From the NCBI GenBank assembly GCA_035943095.1, contig DASZCN010000011.1:6727-70726 (forward strand): a stretch of DNA of 64,000 nucleotides, read 5' to 3'. A program made the translations under genes and the position numbers. Positions 25,740 to 34,623 of the stretch are shown piece after piece. How positions within the stretch are numbered: position 1 is the first letter of the stretch; the number at the start of each line of letters is the position of its first letter. The notes below the pieces were generated by a model. It was not told the DNA's origin and did not search any database. It saw nothing but the letters and a program-made list of their open reading frames with translations. Source of the stretch: AG41 sp035943095 (GTDB lineage: Bacteria; Gemmatimonadota; Gemmatimonadetes; Gemmatimonadales; GWC2-71-9).

Positions 25740-26642
25740 ATGCTCAGCATCGACCTGAGAGGCAAACGAGCACTGGTGGCAGGCGTCGCTGACGACGCCG
25801 GGTACGGCTTCGCGATCGCGAAGGCGCTGGCCGAAGCCGGCGCCACCGTTTGTACGGGCACCTGGCCGCCGGCGCTCAACATCTTCCTCAACCTGCTCGA
25901 GCGGGGGAAGATCGACGACTCGCGCCGCATGCCGGACGGCTCCCTGCTCCAATTCGAGAAGATCTATCCCCTGGACGCCGCGTACGATGCCCTGACGGAC
26001 GCGCCGGAGGAGATCCGGAGCAACAAGCGCTACAAGGACGTGGGCGACTTCTCCGTGGCGGGGCTGGCGCAACGGATGGTACAGGATTTCGGCGATCGAC
26101 CACTCGATATCGTTGTCCACTCGCTCGCCAACGGGCCTGAAGTGAAGAAGCCGCTCCTCGAAACGAGCCGCACCGGATACCTCACCGCCGTGAGCGTGAG
26201 CGCGTATTCCCTCGTCTCACTGGTGGCGCGCCTCGGTCCCCTCACGCGCTCGGGCGGGTCCTTCCTCTCCCTCACGTACATGGCGAGCGAGCGCGTGGTC
26301 CCGGGCTATGGTGGCGGCATGTCGTCCGCGAAAGCGGCCCTCGAGAGCGATACGCGCACGCTCGCGTTCGAAGCGGGGCGCAAACACGGCATTCGCGTCA
26401 ACACGATTTCGGCTGGACCGCTCGCGTCCCGGGCCGCGAGCGCGATCGGCAAGATCGAGCGGATGGTCGAGTACTACGCGGCGAATGCCCCGCTCACTGA
26501 GCCTCTGACCGCTCGGGAAGTAGGCACGACCGCGGCGTTTCTCGCGAGTCCCCTGGGAAGCGGCATCACAGGGACGACGATCTATGTGGACAAAGGCTAC
26601 CATGCGATGGGAGCAGCGGTGGCGACGGGGAATGTCCTTTAG
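25740..26642 (+). CDS. fabI: Enoyl-[acyl-carrier-protein] reductase (NADH)
   Basis: This 300-residue short-chain dehydrogenase catalyses the last step of each fatty acid elongation cycle. It is the long plant/Chlamydia-like type: GVADDAGYGFAIAKALAEAG cofactor loop, insertion around NIFLNLLERGKIDD, VHSLANGPEV, and catalytic Tyr/Lys in YGGGMSSAKAALE. C-terminal TGTTIYVDKGYHAMG is typical. ATG 25740 follows GGGAGAG directly. It converges with and overlaps the deacetylase gene by four bases. Confidence 0.95.
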   Translation: MLSIDLRGKRALVAGVADDAGYGFAIAKALAEAGATVCTGTWPPALNIFLNLLERGKIDDSRRMPDGSLLQFEKIYPLDAAYDALTDAPEEIRSNKRYKDVGDFSVAGLAQRMVQDFGDRPLDIVVHSLANGPEVKKPLLETSRTGYLTAVSVSAYSLVSLVARLGPLTRSGGSFLSLTYMASERVVPGYGGGMSSAKAALESDTRTLAFEAGRKHGIRVNTISAGPLASRAASAIGKIERMVEYYAANAPLTEPLTAREVGTTAAFLASPLGSGITGTTIYVDKGYHAMGAAVATGNVL

Positions 26643-27466
26643 ACCGGCGTCCGGTGCGGCGATACCCGGGCACCGGACACCAGGGACCGGACACCTTGCA
26701 TCATGCTCGTCCCCACTGCGCACCGGTTCGCCGCGTGTGCCACAAGCCTCCCCAGCGTCCCCAGTGAGTCGGGTCGCAGGCCCAGCGGAACCTCTCCCAC
26801 GTCCCAGGCGTACACCGGCACGCGAGACAGATTGAGGAGCGATCCGTTCCCACAGACACCACCGAAGCCCAGCTCATAGCCCGCCGCGCGCGCCGCTGCC
26901 TCGACCTCCGCATCCCGGGCCCCGAACGGATAAGCCACCGCTCGCCCCGCTCCCGTCCCCAGCCTGCGGATCAGCGTCTCGCGCGATCGCTCGAGCTCCG
27001 CGGCCCTCTCGCCCTCGGCCAACCACGTCAAGCGGGCGTGGGATGCCGAATGCGACGCGAACTCGAACCCGCGGCTCTGCCACTGAGTGATCGCCTCCCA
27101 ATCGAGGTGCCTGAGGCGGCGCCACGTGTACCGAACATCCCAGGCGTTGTCGCGACCGACGAAATCGGTCACGAGAAACGTCACGGCCGTGAACCCCAGG
27201 TCGGCAAGGACCGGATAGGCGTGCTCCGCGAGCGAGGCATAGCCGTCGTCGAAGGAAACGAGGAAGGAGCGTGGCGGAGGGACGGACGACCCGCCCGGCT
27301 GGGCTCGGCGAGTGAACTCATTCAGGGTGAGCGTCGTCCACCCCGCGTTCGCGAGCGCCGTCATCTGGCGTTGGAACACCGCGCCGCGCACCCGCGTGAC
27401 GCCGAGCTCGAGCGGCCCGCCGACCCTGTGGTAGCACAGAACCGGAGGCCTGGCCGCGCGCGTCAC
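26639..27466 (-). CDS. Polysaccharide deacetylase (NodB domain)
   Basis: This 275-residue protein belongs to the carbohydrate esterase 4 family, which removes acetyl groups from sugar polymers using a bound metal. Core motifs: VLCYHRVG at the N-terminus, SFDDGYASL (the DD metal/catalytic motif) and FASHSASHARLTWL (HxxxH metal ligands). GTG at 27466-27464 overlaps the upstream kinase stop as GTGA. No signal peptide is visible from this start. The last ~15 residues are encoded by 7-bp-period repeats and may be a recent addition. Confidence 0.82.
   Translation of the reverse strand: MTRAARPPVLCYHRVGGPLELGVTRVRGAVFQRQMTALANAGWTTLTLNEFTRRAQPGGSSVPPPRSFLVSFDDGYASLAEHAYPVLADLGFTAVTFLVTDFVGRDNAWDVRYTWRRLRHLDWEAITQWQSRGFEFASHSASHARLTWLAEGERAAELERSRETLIRRLGTGAGRAVAYPFGARDAEVEAAARAAGYELGFGGVCGNGSLLNLSRVPVYAWDVGEVPLGLRPDSLGTLGRLVAHAANRCAVGTSMMQGVRSLVSGARVSPHRTPV
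26669..26695 (-). repeat. 7-bp-period repeat at the 3' end of the deacetylase gene
   Basis: On + the stretch alternates caccgga, caccagg, gaccgga, cacctt. It is another member of the heptad repeat group and extends the deacetylase reading frame towards the convergent fabI stop. Confidence 0.5.
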
Positions 27467-28290
27467 GCCAGGTCCCCGCCCGCGGACGGCCACACCCCGT
27501 TCGCCAAGGCCGCCGACGCGTCGGCGCAGCGCGACGCGGGCTCGGGGTCGCGACACCGCCGGCCCAGCTCGGCGAGCCAGGGAGGCACCGAGCGCATCTC
27601 CTCGGGCGAGCCCGCTCCATCGACCGGCGGCCGCCCCGTCAACATCTCGTGCAGAATCACACCCACGGCGAACACATCGTCGCGTGCCCCCACGCCGGCG
27701 GCGCCATTCCGGCGCTCGGGTGCGAGGTACTCCGTGGTGCAGAGAGCCTCCACGATGGCGCCGTAGGCTTTTCCGCGAACGCTCGCGTCGAGCGAGCGTT
27801 CCACGGTGCTGAAGATGCCGGTGTCGGCGACCAGAACCTGTCCGTCCGCCAGGAGGACATGCTCGGGCTTCAGGTCGCCGTGGGCCACGCCCGCCGCGTG
27901 GGCATGCGCGAGCGCCGCGAGTATTTGGTGGAGGATTTCCACGGCGCGACGCAACGGGAGCTCACCTTGCCGAGCCACCCACGCGCGCAGCGTGGTGCCG
28001 TGGACGAACGGCCTGGTGTGGTAGACGAACGAGCCGGCACGGCCGCCGCCACGCGGGACGACGAGCCCGGGATGGGACAAGCGGTCGCCGAGGGCGATGA
28101 GGTTCGCGGCGAACCGCGACTCGTCGACACCGAGCGATAACGATGTGGGCAGGACCTTCACCAGCATCTCCGCCCCGGTGGACTGGTCGAGGGCCACGAA
28201 CATACGACAGTCTCCGACCGGCCGGACTTCGCGCTCTACCCGGTAGGTCGGCCCCAGTACCTGCCCCAGCGCCCCGCGGATGTCGGCCAC
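27463..28290 (-). CDS. Soluble protein kinase-like protein with non-canonical HGD and DTG motifs
   Basis: This 275-residue protein has the bacterial Ser/Thr kinase fold but altered motifs. The ATP lysine is K45 in LVKVL. The catalytic loop is H137-G138-D139 (HGDLKPEHVLL) instead of HRDxKPxN. The metal motif is D156-T157-G158 instead of DFG. The glycine loop is hard to see. Both aspartates remain, so some activity is possible, but a scaffold role is equally likely. No membrane segment. GTG 28290 is preferred; a longer frame runs into dut. Overlaps the deacetylase start, suggesting paired function. Confidence 0.72.
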   Translation of the reverse strand: MADIRGALGQVLGPTYRVEREVRPVGDCRMFVALDQSTGAEMLVKVLPTSLSLGVDESRFAANLIALGDRLSHPGLVVPRGGGRAGSFVYHTRPFVHGTTLRAWVARQGELPLRRAVEILHQILAALAHAHAAGVAHGDLKPEHVLLADGQVLVADTGIFSTVERSLDASVRGKAYGAIVEALCTTEYLAPERRNGAAGVGARDDVFAVGVILHEMLTGRPPVDGAGSPEEMRSVPPWLAELGRRCRDPEPASRCADASAALANGVWPSAGGDLA

Positions 28291-28354
28291 GCACCAATAC
28301 CTCGGCGACGGACGTTCGAAGCGTAACGCGAGAGGCCTTGGCTCGCTACGGACG

Positions 28355-28807
28355 TTAGGCGCCCGTACTCCCGAATCCGCCCTGCCCTCGCTCGGTCGGC
28401 GGCAGCTCACTGACCTCCTCGAGCTCCACGGCCTCGACCCGTTGAAATACCAGCTGGGCGATCCGCATGCCCCACTCCACCGCCACGGGCTCGGTGCCGA
28501 GGTTGATCATGGCGACCAGAAGTTCACCGCGGTAGTCCGAGTCGATGGTCGCAGGTGTGTTGGGGAGGGTCAGGCCGTGCTTCAACGCAAGGCCGGAACG
28601 GGGGCGAACCTGCGCTTCGTACCCCGGCGGGATGGCGAGCGCGAGCCCCGTCCGAACCAGACGACGCTCGAGGGGCTGAAGCGTGAAGTCCTGGTCGGCG
28701 CTGGCCAGGTCGTAGCCGGCGGCGCCGGCGGATTGTCTGGTCGGGAGAGGCAGGCCGTCGTGGTGCGGCAGTCGCAGGACCCGGACCACAGGCGGCCGCC
28801 TGACCAT
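28355..28807 (-). CDS. dut: dUTP diphosphatase (dUTPase)
   Basis: This 150-residue trimeric dUTPase removes dUTP and supplies dUMP. All five motifs are seen: SAGAAGYDL, PRSGLALKH, TPATIDSDYRGEL, GMRIAQLVFQ and the C-terminal RGQGGFGSTG. The ATG at 28807 follows an in-frame GTG at 28810. The ald stop is immediately upstream. Confidence 0.96.
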   Translation of the reverse strand: MVRRPPVVRVLRLPHHDGLPLPTRQSAGAAGYDLASADQDFTLQPLERRLVRTGLALAIPPGYEAQVRPRSGLALKHGLTLPNTPATIDSDYRGELLVAMINLGTEPVAVEWGMRIAQLVFQRVEAVELEEVSELPPTERGQGGFGSTGA

Positions 28808-28811
28808 CACA

Positions 28812-29924
28812 TCACACCAGGGTCTTCGGGTCCGCGGAGGGAAGTCCGAACGTCTCGGCGACCGCGGGATAGACCACTTTCCCCTCGATCACGTTGAGGC
28901 CCAGGAACAGAGCGGGGTCCTCTTTACAGGCCTGCTTCCAGCCAGTGCGCGCCAGGCGCTTGGCGTAGGGAAACGTCGCGTTGGTGAGGCCGAGCGTCGA
29001 GGTGCGGGGGACCCCTCCGGGCATGTTGGCCACGGCATAATGAATGATGCCGTCCACCACGTACACGGGATTCTCGTGCGTCGTGGGTTTGCTCGTCTCG
29101 ATGCACCCTCCCTGATCGACGGCCACGTCGACGATCACGGAACCAGGCTTCATGAGCTTCAGATCGTCGCGCCGTACCAGCTTCGGCGCCTTCGCTCCGG
29201 GGAGCAACACGGCGCCGATCACGAGGTCGGCTCGCCGGAGCTGCTCCATGAGGTTGTGGCGGTTCGAGTAGAGGAGATCGACGTTGGAGGGGAGTACATC
29301 GGCGAGGTAGCGCAGGCGGTCGAGCGAGAGATCGAGCAGCGTCACGCGCGCGCCCAGGCCGGCGGCCATCTTCGCCGCGTTCGCGCCGACCACGCCGCCG
29401 CCGATGATCAGCACCTCGGCGGGAAGGACACCGGGGACGCCTCCCAACAGAATGCCGCTTCCCCCGTACACCTTCTCCAGGTACTTGGCGCCCTCTTGCA
29501 CCGCCATCCGCCCGGCCACCTCGCTCATCGGGGTGAGCAGCGGCAGCTCCCCCGAGCCGAGCTGCACCGTCTCGTAGGCGATCGCGATGATGCCCGACTT
29601 GATGACCGCCCGCGTGAGCGGCTCCGACGCGGCGAAGTGGAAGTACGTGAACACGACCTGGCCCTTGCGCATGCACGGCCACTCGGGCTCGATCGGCTCC
29701 TTGACCTTGACGATCATGTCCGCCTTGGCCCACACCTCGCCCGCCTTCGTCACCAGGGTAGCGCCGGCCGCGCGGTACGCGTCGTCTCCGAAGCCCGATC
29801 CAACCCCCGCACCCTGCTCGATCAGCACGCTGTGGCCATCGCTCACCAGCGACTCCGCTCCCGCGGGCACGAGGGCCACGCGGTTCTCCGCCGTCTTGAT
29901 TTCCTTGGGCACGCCGACGATCAT
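28812..29924 (-). CDS. ald: Alanine dehydrogenase
   Basis: This 370-residue NAD-dependent enzyme interconverts L-alanine and pyruvate plus ammonia. N-terminal MIVGVPKEIKTAENRVA, EQGAGVGSGFGD, MVKVKEP-type segment (MIVKVKEPIEPEW), and the NAD-binding stretch LIIGGGVVGANAAKMAAGLG are diagnostic. VDVAVDQGGCIETSKPTTH completes the active-site region. ATG is preceded by AGGGGAGAAGG, a strong ribosome site. Length is exactly that of the family. Confidence 0.97.
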   Translation of the reverse strand: MIVGVPKEIKTAENRVALVPAGAESLVSDGHSVLIEQGAGVGSGFGDDAYRAAGATLVTKAGEVWAKADMIVKVKEPIEPEWPCMRKGQVVFTYFHFAASEPLTRAVIKSGIIAIAYETVQLGSGELPLLTPMSEVAGRMAVQEGAKYLEKVYGGSGILLGGVPGVLPAEVLIIGGGVVGANAAKMAAGLGARVTLLDLSLDRLRYLADVLPSNVDLLYSNRHNLMEQLRRADLVIGAVLLPGAKAPKLVRRDDLKLMKPGSVIVDVAVDQGGCIETSKPTTHENPVYVVDGIIHYAVANMPGGVPRTSTLGLTNATFPYAKRLARTGWKQACKEDPALFLGLNVIEGKVVYPAVAETFGLPSADPKTLV

Positions 29925-29934
29925 GCCTTCTCCC

Positions 29935-31203
29935 CTAGCTTTTACTCTCGGGCCCGAGCCACACAACTGTCTGGCGCTCCGGCGCGAAGAATTCCGCCGC
30001 GACCGCCGCGACCTCGTCTTCCGTAAGCTCCCCAACCGTCGCCAGCACCTGATCGAGGCTCTGGTATGGCTCGCCATGAACGGGGAAAGCGGCCAAACGA
30101 TACATCCGCGCCGACGGACTCTCCAGAGACAACATCAGCTGGCCACGGGTCTGCTGCTTTGCGGCGGCGAGTGCCTCGCCCCGCAGGCCCTCGCGGGCGA
30201 GCTTGCCGTATTCCTCGCGAATCGCCGCTTCGGCCTGGGACGCCGTCTTGGGTTGCGTGCCGACGTACACACCGGTTACACCGACCTGCCGGTAGAAACT
30301 GGTAAACGCGTAGATCCCGTAGGCCAGGCCTAGCTCTTCACGGATCCGCTGAAACAACCGGCTGGACATCCCGCCGCCGAAGACGTTCGCCAGCACGAGC
30401 AAGGCGTACTTCCGGCGATCGGCGTACGGCACCGAATCGGTCGCGAACACGATGTGGGTCTGCGCGGTGTCCTTCTGGTGACGAGCCGCCGTCCCGCGAA
30501 TGGCAGTGGGAGGGGGTGCCGTGGCCGTCGTCCCTAGCCGGTTGCGGGATGCGGGTTCGAACCAGCCGTGCTGCTCGAGCCCTTGGAGCAGCTCCTCGTG
30601 GGCCAGATTGCCCGCCGCGGCAATGACGCAGTTGGCCGGAAAGTAGGCTCCGGCATGCAGCTGCTTGAGATCGTCAGTCGAGAGCGCGCTGACCGTGTCG
30701 CGCGTGCCGAGAATGGAGTAACCGTATGGATGCTTGGGCCAGAGGGCCTGGTAGGAGAAATCGAAGACCTGGTCGTCCGGCGTGTCCTCGACCGTGTTGA
30801 TCTCCTCGAGTACGACGTTCCGCTCGAGCTCCAGGTCCCCCGCCCGGAGCACCGGGTTGCGGACGAGGTCGGTCAGCACGTCGAGCGCCTGCGGGAGGTC
30901 GGTGTCCAAGACTCGGGCCTGGAACGCGGTGGTATCGCGAGAGGTATACGCGTCGAGTGAACCGCCGCGGGCCTCGAGCGCGAGCGCGATCTGTTGCGCC
31001 GTACGCCGCTCGGTGCCCTTGAATACCATGTGCTCGAGCAGGTGGGATACGCCCATCTTGGGGCGGGGCTCGTTCGCGCTGGCGCTCCGCACCCAAATCC
31101 CCACCGCCACCGAGCGCACGCTGGGCACTCGCTCCGAGAGCACGATCACACCGCTCGGCGCGGTGGTCTGAAAGATCTCCCGGTCGAGCCGGACCGTCTC
31201 CAT
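29935..31203 (-). CDS. M16-family zinc peptidase (processing-peptidase-like)
   Basis: This 422-residue protein has the inverted zinc motif H54-LLE57-H58 and the third ligand E134 in VVLEEINTVEDTPDD, at the spacing usual for M16B. The C-terminal half holds the second, non-catalytic M16 domain (GGGMSSRLFQRIREELGLAY). No signal peptide is evident. The ATG shares a base with the pnp stop (TGATG), the familiar pnp-pepR arrangement seen in many bacteria. Confidence 0.94.
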   Translation of the reverse strand: METVRLDREIFQTTAPSGVIVLSERVPSVRSVAVGIWVRSASANEPRPKMGVSHLLEHMVFKGTERRTAQQIALALEARGGSLDAYTSRDTTAFQARVLDTDLPQALDVLTDLVRNPVLRAGDLELERNVVLEEINTVEDTPDDQVFDFSYQALWPKHPYGYSILGTRDTVSALSTDDLKQLHAGAYFPANCVIAAAGNLAHEELLQGLEQHGWFEPASRNRLGTTATAPPPTAIRGTAARHQKDTAQTHIVFATDSVPYADRRKYALLVLANVFGGGMSSRLFQRIREELGLAYGIYAFTSFYRQVGVTGVYVGTQPKTASQAEAAIREEYGKLAREGLRGEALAAAKQQTRGQLMLSLESPSARMYRLAAFPVHGEPYQSLDQVLATVGELTEDEVAAVAAEFFAPERQTVVWLGPESKS

Positions 31204-33299
31204 CAGTGGGAGCGCGCGGGCTCCGGCTTCTCCAGGAGCGCTTTCCTCGACAACCGCATGCGACCGCGCTCGTCCACCTCGAGCAGTTTCACGCGAACGT
31301 GGTCGCCTTTCTTCACGACGTCCTCGGTGCGCTCGGTGCGGCCGTGCTGCAGCTCGGAGATGTGGAGCAGCCCCTCCACGCCCGGCAGGATCTCGATGAA
31401 TGCGCCGAACGCAGTAGTGCTCTTTACCACGCCCTCGTAGATCTTGCCGACCTCAGGCTCCTGCACCAACCCCTGGACCATGTCGCGCGCCCGCTCGCCA
31501 CCCTCGCCCACCGCGGAGATCGTCACGAGCCCGTTGTCGTCCACGTTGATCTCGGCGCCGGTCTGCTCCTGTATCGCCCGGATGGTCTTGCCCTTGGGCC
31601 CAATCAGGTCGCCGATCTTGTCCGGCCGGATCTGGATCGTGATGATGCGCGGCGCGTACTTGGACAGCTGCGAGCGGGGCTTCGGAATCGCCTGGTCCAT
31701 GATGTCGAGGATATGCAACCGGGCCCGCTTCGCTTTCTCGAGCGCCTCGGTGATGATCTTGAAGTCGAGTCCGGCGATCTTGATGTCCATCTGGATCGAG
31801 GTGACGCCCTCACGGGTACCGGCGACCTTGAAGTCCATGTCGCCCAGGTGATCCTCGGTGCCGAGAATGTCCGTGAGCACCGCCACGCGGTCGCCTTCCT
31901 TAATCAGCCCCATGGCGATCCCGGCACACGCCCCCGTCATCGGCACGCCGGCGTCGAACAACGCCAGCGAGCCGCCGCATACGGTCGCCATGGACGACGA
32001 GCCGTTCGATTCCAGGATGTCCGAGACGATCCGGATCGTGTAGGGGAACTGGTCGTAGGGCGGGAGCAGCGCCTGCAGCGCGCGCTCGGCCAACGCGCCA
32101 TGCCCCACCTCGCGGCGGGACGTGCCGCGAATCGGCCGCACTTCCCCGGTCGAGAACGGCGGGAAGTTGTAGTGCAGCATGAACGACTTGGACGTCTCCT
32201 GCGCGACGTCGATCGAGTCGATCCGCTGCTCGTCGGACACCGTGCCGAGGGTCGCCGATACCAGCGCCTGCGTCTGCCCGCGGGTGAACAGGGCGGAGCC
32301 GTGCGTGCGTGGCAGGACGCCCACCTCGCAGCTGATGGGTCGGACGGTGTCCAGGTCGCGGCCGTCAACGCGCTCCGCGTGCGTGAGCACCTGCTCGCGC
32401 ATCGTGCGGTATTCGATGTCCTCGATCACGTTCGCGACGTCTTTCACGTTGTCGGGGAACTCGGCCGCGAGCTGCTCCTGGATCGTGGCCTTCAGCGCCC
32501 CGAGGGCCTGCGCCCGCTCCGCCTTCTCGGGCAGGTTGAGCGCTTCCGTGACTCGCGCCTCCGCCAGGGCCTTCACACGGTCGACCAGCTCCGTCGGGGG
32601 TTCGACTTTGGTCCACTCCATCTTGGGCTGACGCATCTCGGCCACGAGCTCCTGCGCCGCGTCCAGCAGCTCGCGAATGCCCTTCTGCGCCACCTCGAGC
32701 CCTTTCACGATTTCGGCCTCCGTGAGCTCGAGCGCCCCGCCCTCCACCATCACGATCGAATCCTTCGAGCCGGACACGACCATGTCCACGTCGGAGAATT
32801 CGAGCTGCTGGAACGTGGGATTCAAGATCCAGGCGCCCTCGACCCGGCCCACCCGCACCGCGGCGATCGGGCCGTTCCATGGCACCTTGGACATCGTCAA
32901 CGCGGCCGAGGCGGCCGTCAGACCCAGGACGTCGGCGTCGTTCTCCTGATCCGCCGAGAGCACGTACACGAATACCTGGACCTCGTTCTTGAACCCTTCG
33001 GGGAAGAGCGGCCGGACCGAGCGATCGATCACCCGCGCCGCGAGGATCTCCTCGTCCGACGGCCGGCCTTCACGCTTCAAAAAGCCGCCGGGGATCTTGC
33101 CGGCGGCGTAGGCCTTCTCGCGGTATTCGACGGTCAGTGGAAAGAACGGGAGGGTCGAGACGTTGTCCGACACCGTCACCGTGGCGAGCACGACCGTCTC
33201 CCCGAACTGCACGAGGCAGGAGCCCGCGGCCTGTTTGGCCAGGCGGCCTGCCTCGAGCTTCAGGGCGCGGCCCGCGAAGTTGCGTTCGACGTGTTTCAC
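31203..33299 (-). CDS. pnp: Polyribonucleotide nucleotidyltransferase (PNPase)
   Basis: This 698-residue 3'-5' phosphorolytic exoribonuclease has two RNase PH domains (CLVQFGETVVLATVTVS; RTHGSALFTRGQTQAL and FPPFSTGEVRPIRG), a KH domain with GDLIGPKGKTIRAIQEQTGA, and an S1 domain (YEGVVKSTTAFGAFIEILPG). GTG start. It follows rpsO across an 81-base gap that contains a strong hairpin, matching the classical rpsO-pnp layout. Confidence 0.98.
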   Translation of the reverse strand: MKHVERNFAGRALKLEAGRLAKQAAGSCLVQFGETVVLATVTVSDNVSTLPFFPLTVEYREKAYAAGKIPGGFLKREGRPSDEEILAARVIDRSVRPLFPEGFKNEVQVFVYVLSADQENDADVLGLTAASAALTMSKVPWNGPIAAVRVGRVEGAWILNPTFQQLEFSDVDMVVSGSKDSIVMVEGGALELTEAEIVKGLEVAQKGIRELLDAAQELVAEMRQPKMEWTKVEPPTELVDRVKALAEARVTEALNLPEKAERAQALGALKATIQEQLAAEFPDNVKDVANVIEDIEYRTMREQVLTHAERVDGRDLDTVRPISCEVGVLPRTHGSALFTRGQTQALVSATLGTVSDEQRIDSIDVAQETSKSFMLHYNFPPFSTGEVRPIRGTSRREVGHGALAERALQALLPPYDQFPYTIRIVSDILESNGSSSMATVCGGSLALFDAGVPMTGACAGIAMGLIKEGDRVAVLTDILGTEDHLGDMDFKVAGTREGVTSIQMDIKIAGLDFKIITEALEKAKRARLHILDIMDQAIPKPRSQLSKYAPRIITIQIRPDKIGDLIGPKGKTIRAIQEQTGAEINVDDNGLVTISAVGEGGERARDMVQGLVQEPEVGKIYEGVVKSTTAFGAFIEILPGVEGLLHISELQHGRTERTEDVVKKGDHVRVKLLEVDERGRMRLSRKALLEKPEPARSH

Positions 33300-33334
33300 C
33301 AGATTGCCTGTCTAGAGCACAAAGAAATGCGCGA

Positions 33335-33361
33335 GGCGCCCCGGTGCTCTTCCGGGGCGCC
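33335..33361 (-). promoter_or_regulatory. rpsO-pnp intergenic hairpin
   Basis: Arms 33335-33344 and 33352-33361 form a perfect 10-bp GC-rich stem with a 7-base loop. On the minus transcript it is followed by TCGCGCATTTCTTTG, a weak T-rich tail. It may be a partial terminator behind rpsO or an RNase-cleavage site for pnp autocontrol as in enterobacteria; the sequence alone cannot decide. Confidence 0.7.
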
Positions 33362-33380
33362 CAACGCGACGCCAGCGGTG

Positions 33381-33638
33381 TCAATGGCGGAGACCGAGCT
33401 CGTCGATGAGCTGCCGATACCGCTCCAGGTCGGCGCGCTTCAGGTACTCGAGCAGGCGGCGGCGCTGCGAAACCATCTTGAGCAGCCCGCGCTGGCCGTG
33501 AAAGTCCTTGGCGTGCACCCGGAAGTGATCGGTGAGGCTGTTGATCCGCTCGGTGAGCAGCGCGATCTGGACCGGGGCCGACCCCGTGTCGCCCTCGTGC
33601 TGCCCGTACTTCCTGACCGGCGTCGTCTTGTCGTACAT
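33381..33638 (-). CDS. rpsO: 30S ribosomal protein S15
   Basis: This 85-residue protein binds the central domain of 16S rRNA. It shows the family core GSAPVQIALLTERINSLTDHF, KDFHGQRGLLKMVSQRRRLL and YLKRADLERY. First gene of the rpsO-pnp-M16-ald-dut-kinase-deacetylase unit, behind its own promoter. Confidence 0.98.
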   Translation of the reverse strand: MYDKTTPVRKYGQHEGDTGSAPVQIALLTERINSLTDHFRVHAKDFHGQRGLLKMVSQRRRLLEYLKRADLERYRQLIDELGLRH

Positions 33639-33671
33639 CTGTTCCAGTTCCCTAATTGTTGAGAGCGCAGT

Positions 33672-33700
33672 AACTTAGACCGCCAATACTGGTTTGTAAA
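33672..33700 (-). promoter_or_regulatory. Likely rpsO promoter
   Basis: On the minus strand TTTACA (33700-33695) and TAAGTT (33677-33672) are spaced by 17 bases. The -35 matches consensus at five of six positions. The start of transcription would lie about 27 bases before the rpsO ATG. The region separates rpsO from the divergent kinase gene. Confidence 0.5.
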
Positions 33701-33708
33701 GCCCTCGT

Positions 33709-34623
33709 GTGACGAACGCGCCCCCCCCGCCCTCCCCGCCCCCGGCACCCCCGGGGCCCACCGACCTCGTTGGCCGTACCGTCGGCCCCTACGACATCGA
33801 GCGTCTGCTTGGCGAGGGCGGATTCGCGTGGGTATTTGCGGGTCGCGAGCTGGACGGCAGCCCGGTCGCGGTCAAGGTGTTGATGCCGCGCTACGCCGGC
33901 GATCCCCAGTTCGAGAAACGGTTCCGCAACGAGGCCGAGACTAGTGCGCAACTGCGCCACCCCAACATCATCCGCATCCGGTTCGTGGCGCGCTCCGGGA
34001 GCTACGTGTACTTCGGGATGGACCTGTGCATCGACTCGCTCGCCGCGCGGCTCGCCCGCGAGGGCCCGCTCCCCGAAGTCGACATCGTCCGCATCGCGGG
34101 GAACGTGGCGCGAGGACTCGCCTTCGCCCACGGGCAGGGTTTCATCCACCGCGATCTCAAGCCCGGCAACATCCTGCTCCACTCGGACGGCAGCGCCGTC
34201 ATCTCGGATTTCGGCATCGCGCGCGCCCTGTCGGGCTACGTCGCCTCGACCGGCGTGAACATGACCATCGGGACCCCGCAGTACCTTTCGCCCGAGCAGG
34301 CGCAGGGTCGACCGCTCGATCAACGCGTGGATTTCTACGCCCTGGGCGTGACCCTCTACAAGGCGGCGACGGGGGAAGTGCCGTTCGCCTCCATGGACTG
34401 GTTCGAGCTCGCGCGGATGCACGTGGAGGACGCGCCACCGTCGCTCCGCAAGAAACGGCCGGAACTCTCGAAACGCTTCGAGCGCGTCGTGATGAAATGC
34501 CTCGCGAAGCACCCTGACGACCGGTACCCCGATGCCACGGCTCTGCTTGTCGATCTCGCCGCGGTGGACGGGCGCGTGCCCGAGCCGCGGTGGTCTCGGT
34601 GGCAACGCTGGTGGTCAGGCTGA
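33709..34623 (+). CDS. Soluble Ser/Thr protein kinase
   Basis: This 304-residue Hanks-type kinase has a Pro-rich N-terminus (residues 5-17) and complete motifs: glycine loop LGEGGFAWVFAG, K56 in AVKVL, H147-RDLKPGN, D167-FG, and GTPQYLSPEQAQG in the activation/P+1 region. There is no membrane segment, unlike PknB. GTG start; no clear ribosome site. It converges on a small hypothetical gene and overlaps it by nine bases. Substrates are unknown. Confidence 0.93.
   Translation: MTNAPPPPSPPPAPPGPTDLVGRTVGPYDIERLLGEGGFAWVFAGRELDGSPVAVKVLMPRYAGDPQFEKRFRNEAETSAQLRHPNIIRIRFVARSGSYVYFGMDLCIDSLAARLAREGPLPEVDIVRIAGNVARGLAFAHGQGFIHRDLKPGNILLHSDGSAVISDFGIARALSGYVASTGVNMTIGTPQYLSPEQAQGRPLDQRVDFYALGVTLYKAATGEVPFASMDWFELARMHVEDAPPSLRKKRPELSKRFERVVMKCLAKHPDDRYPDATALLVDLAAVDGRVPEPRWSRWQRWWSG

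Noticed and set aside
31206..33662. 818-codon open frame on + opposite pnp and rpsO
   Set aside because: It mirrors the codon periodicity of pnp, is His/Arg/Leu-rich with no domain, and lacks a ribosome site; it is an antisense shadow in GC-rich DNA.
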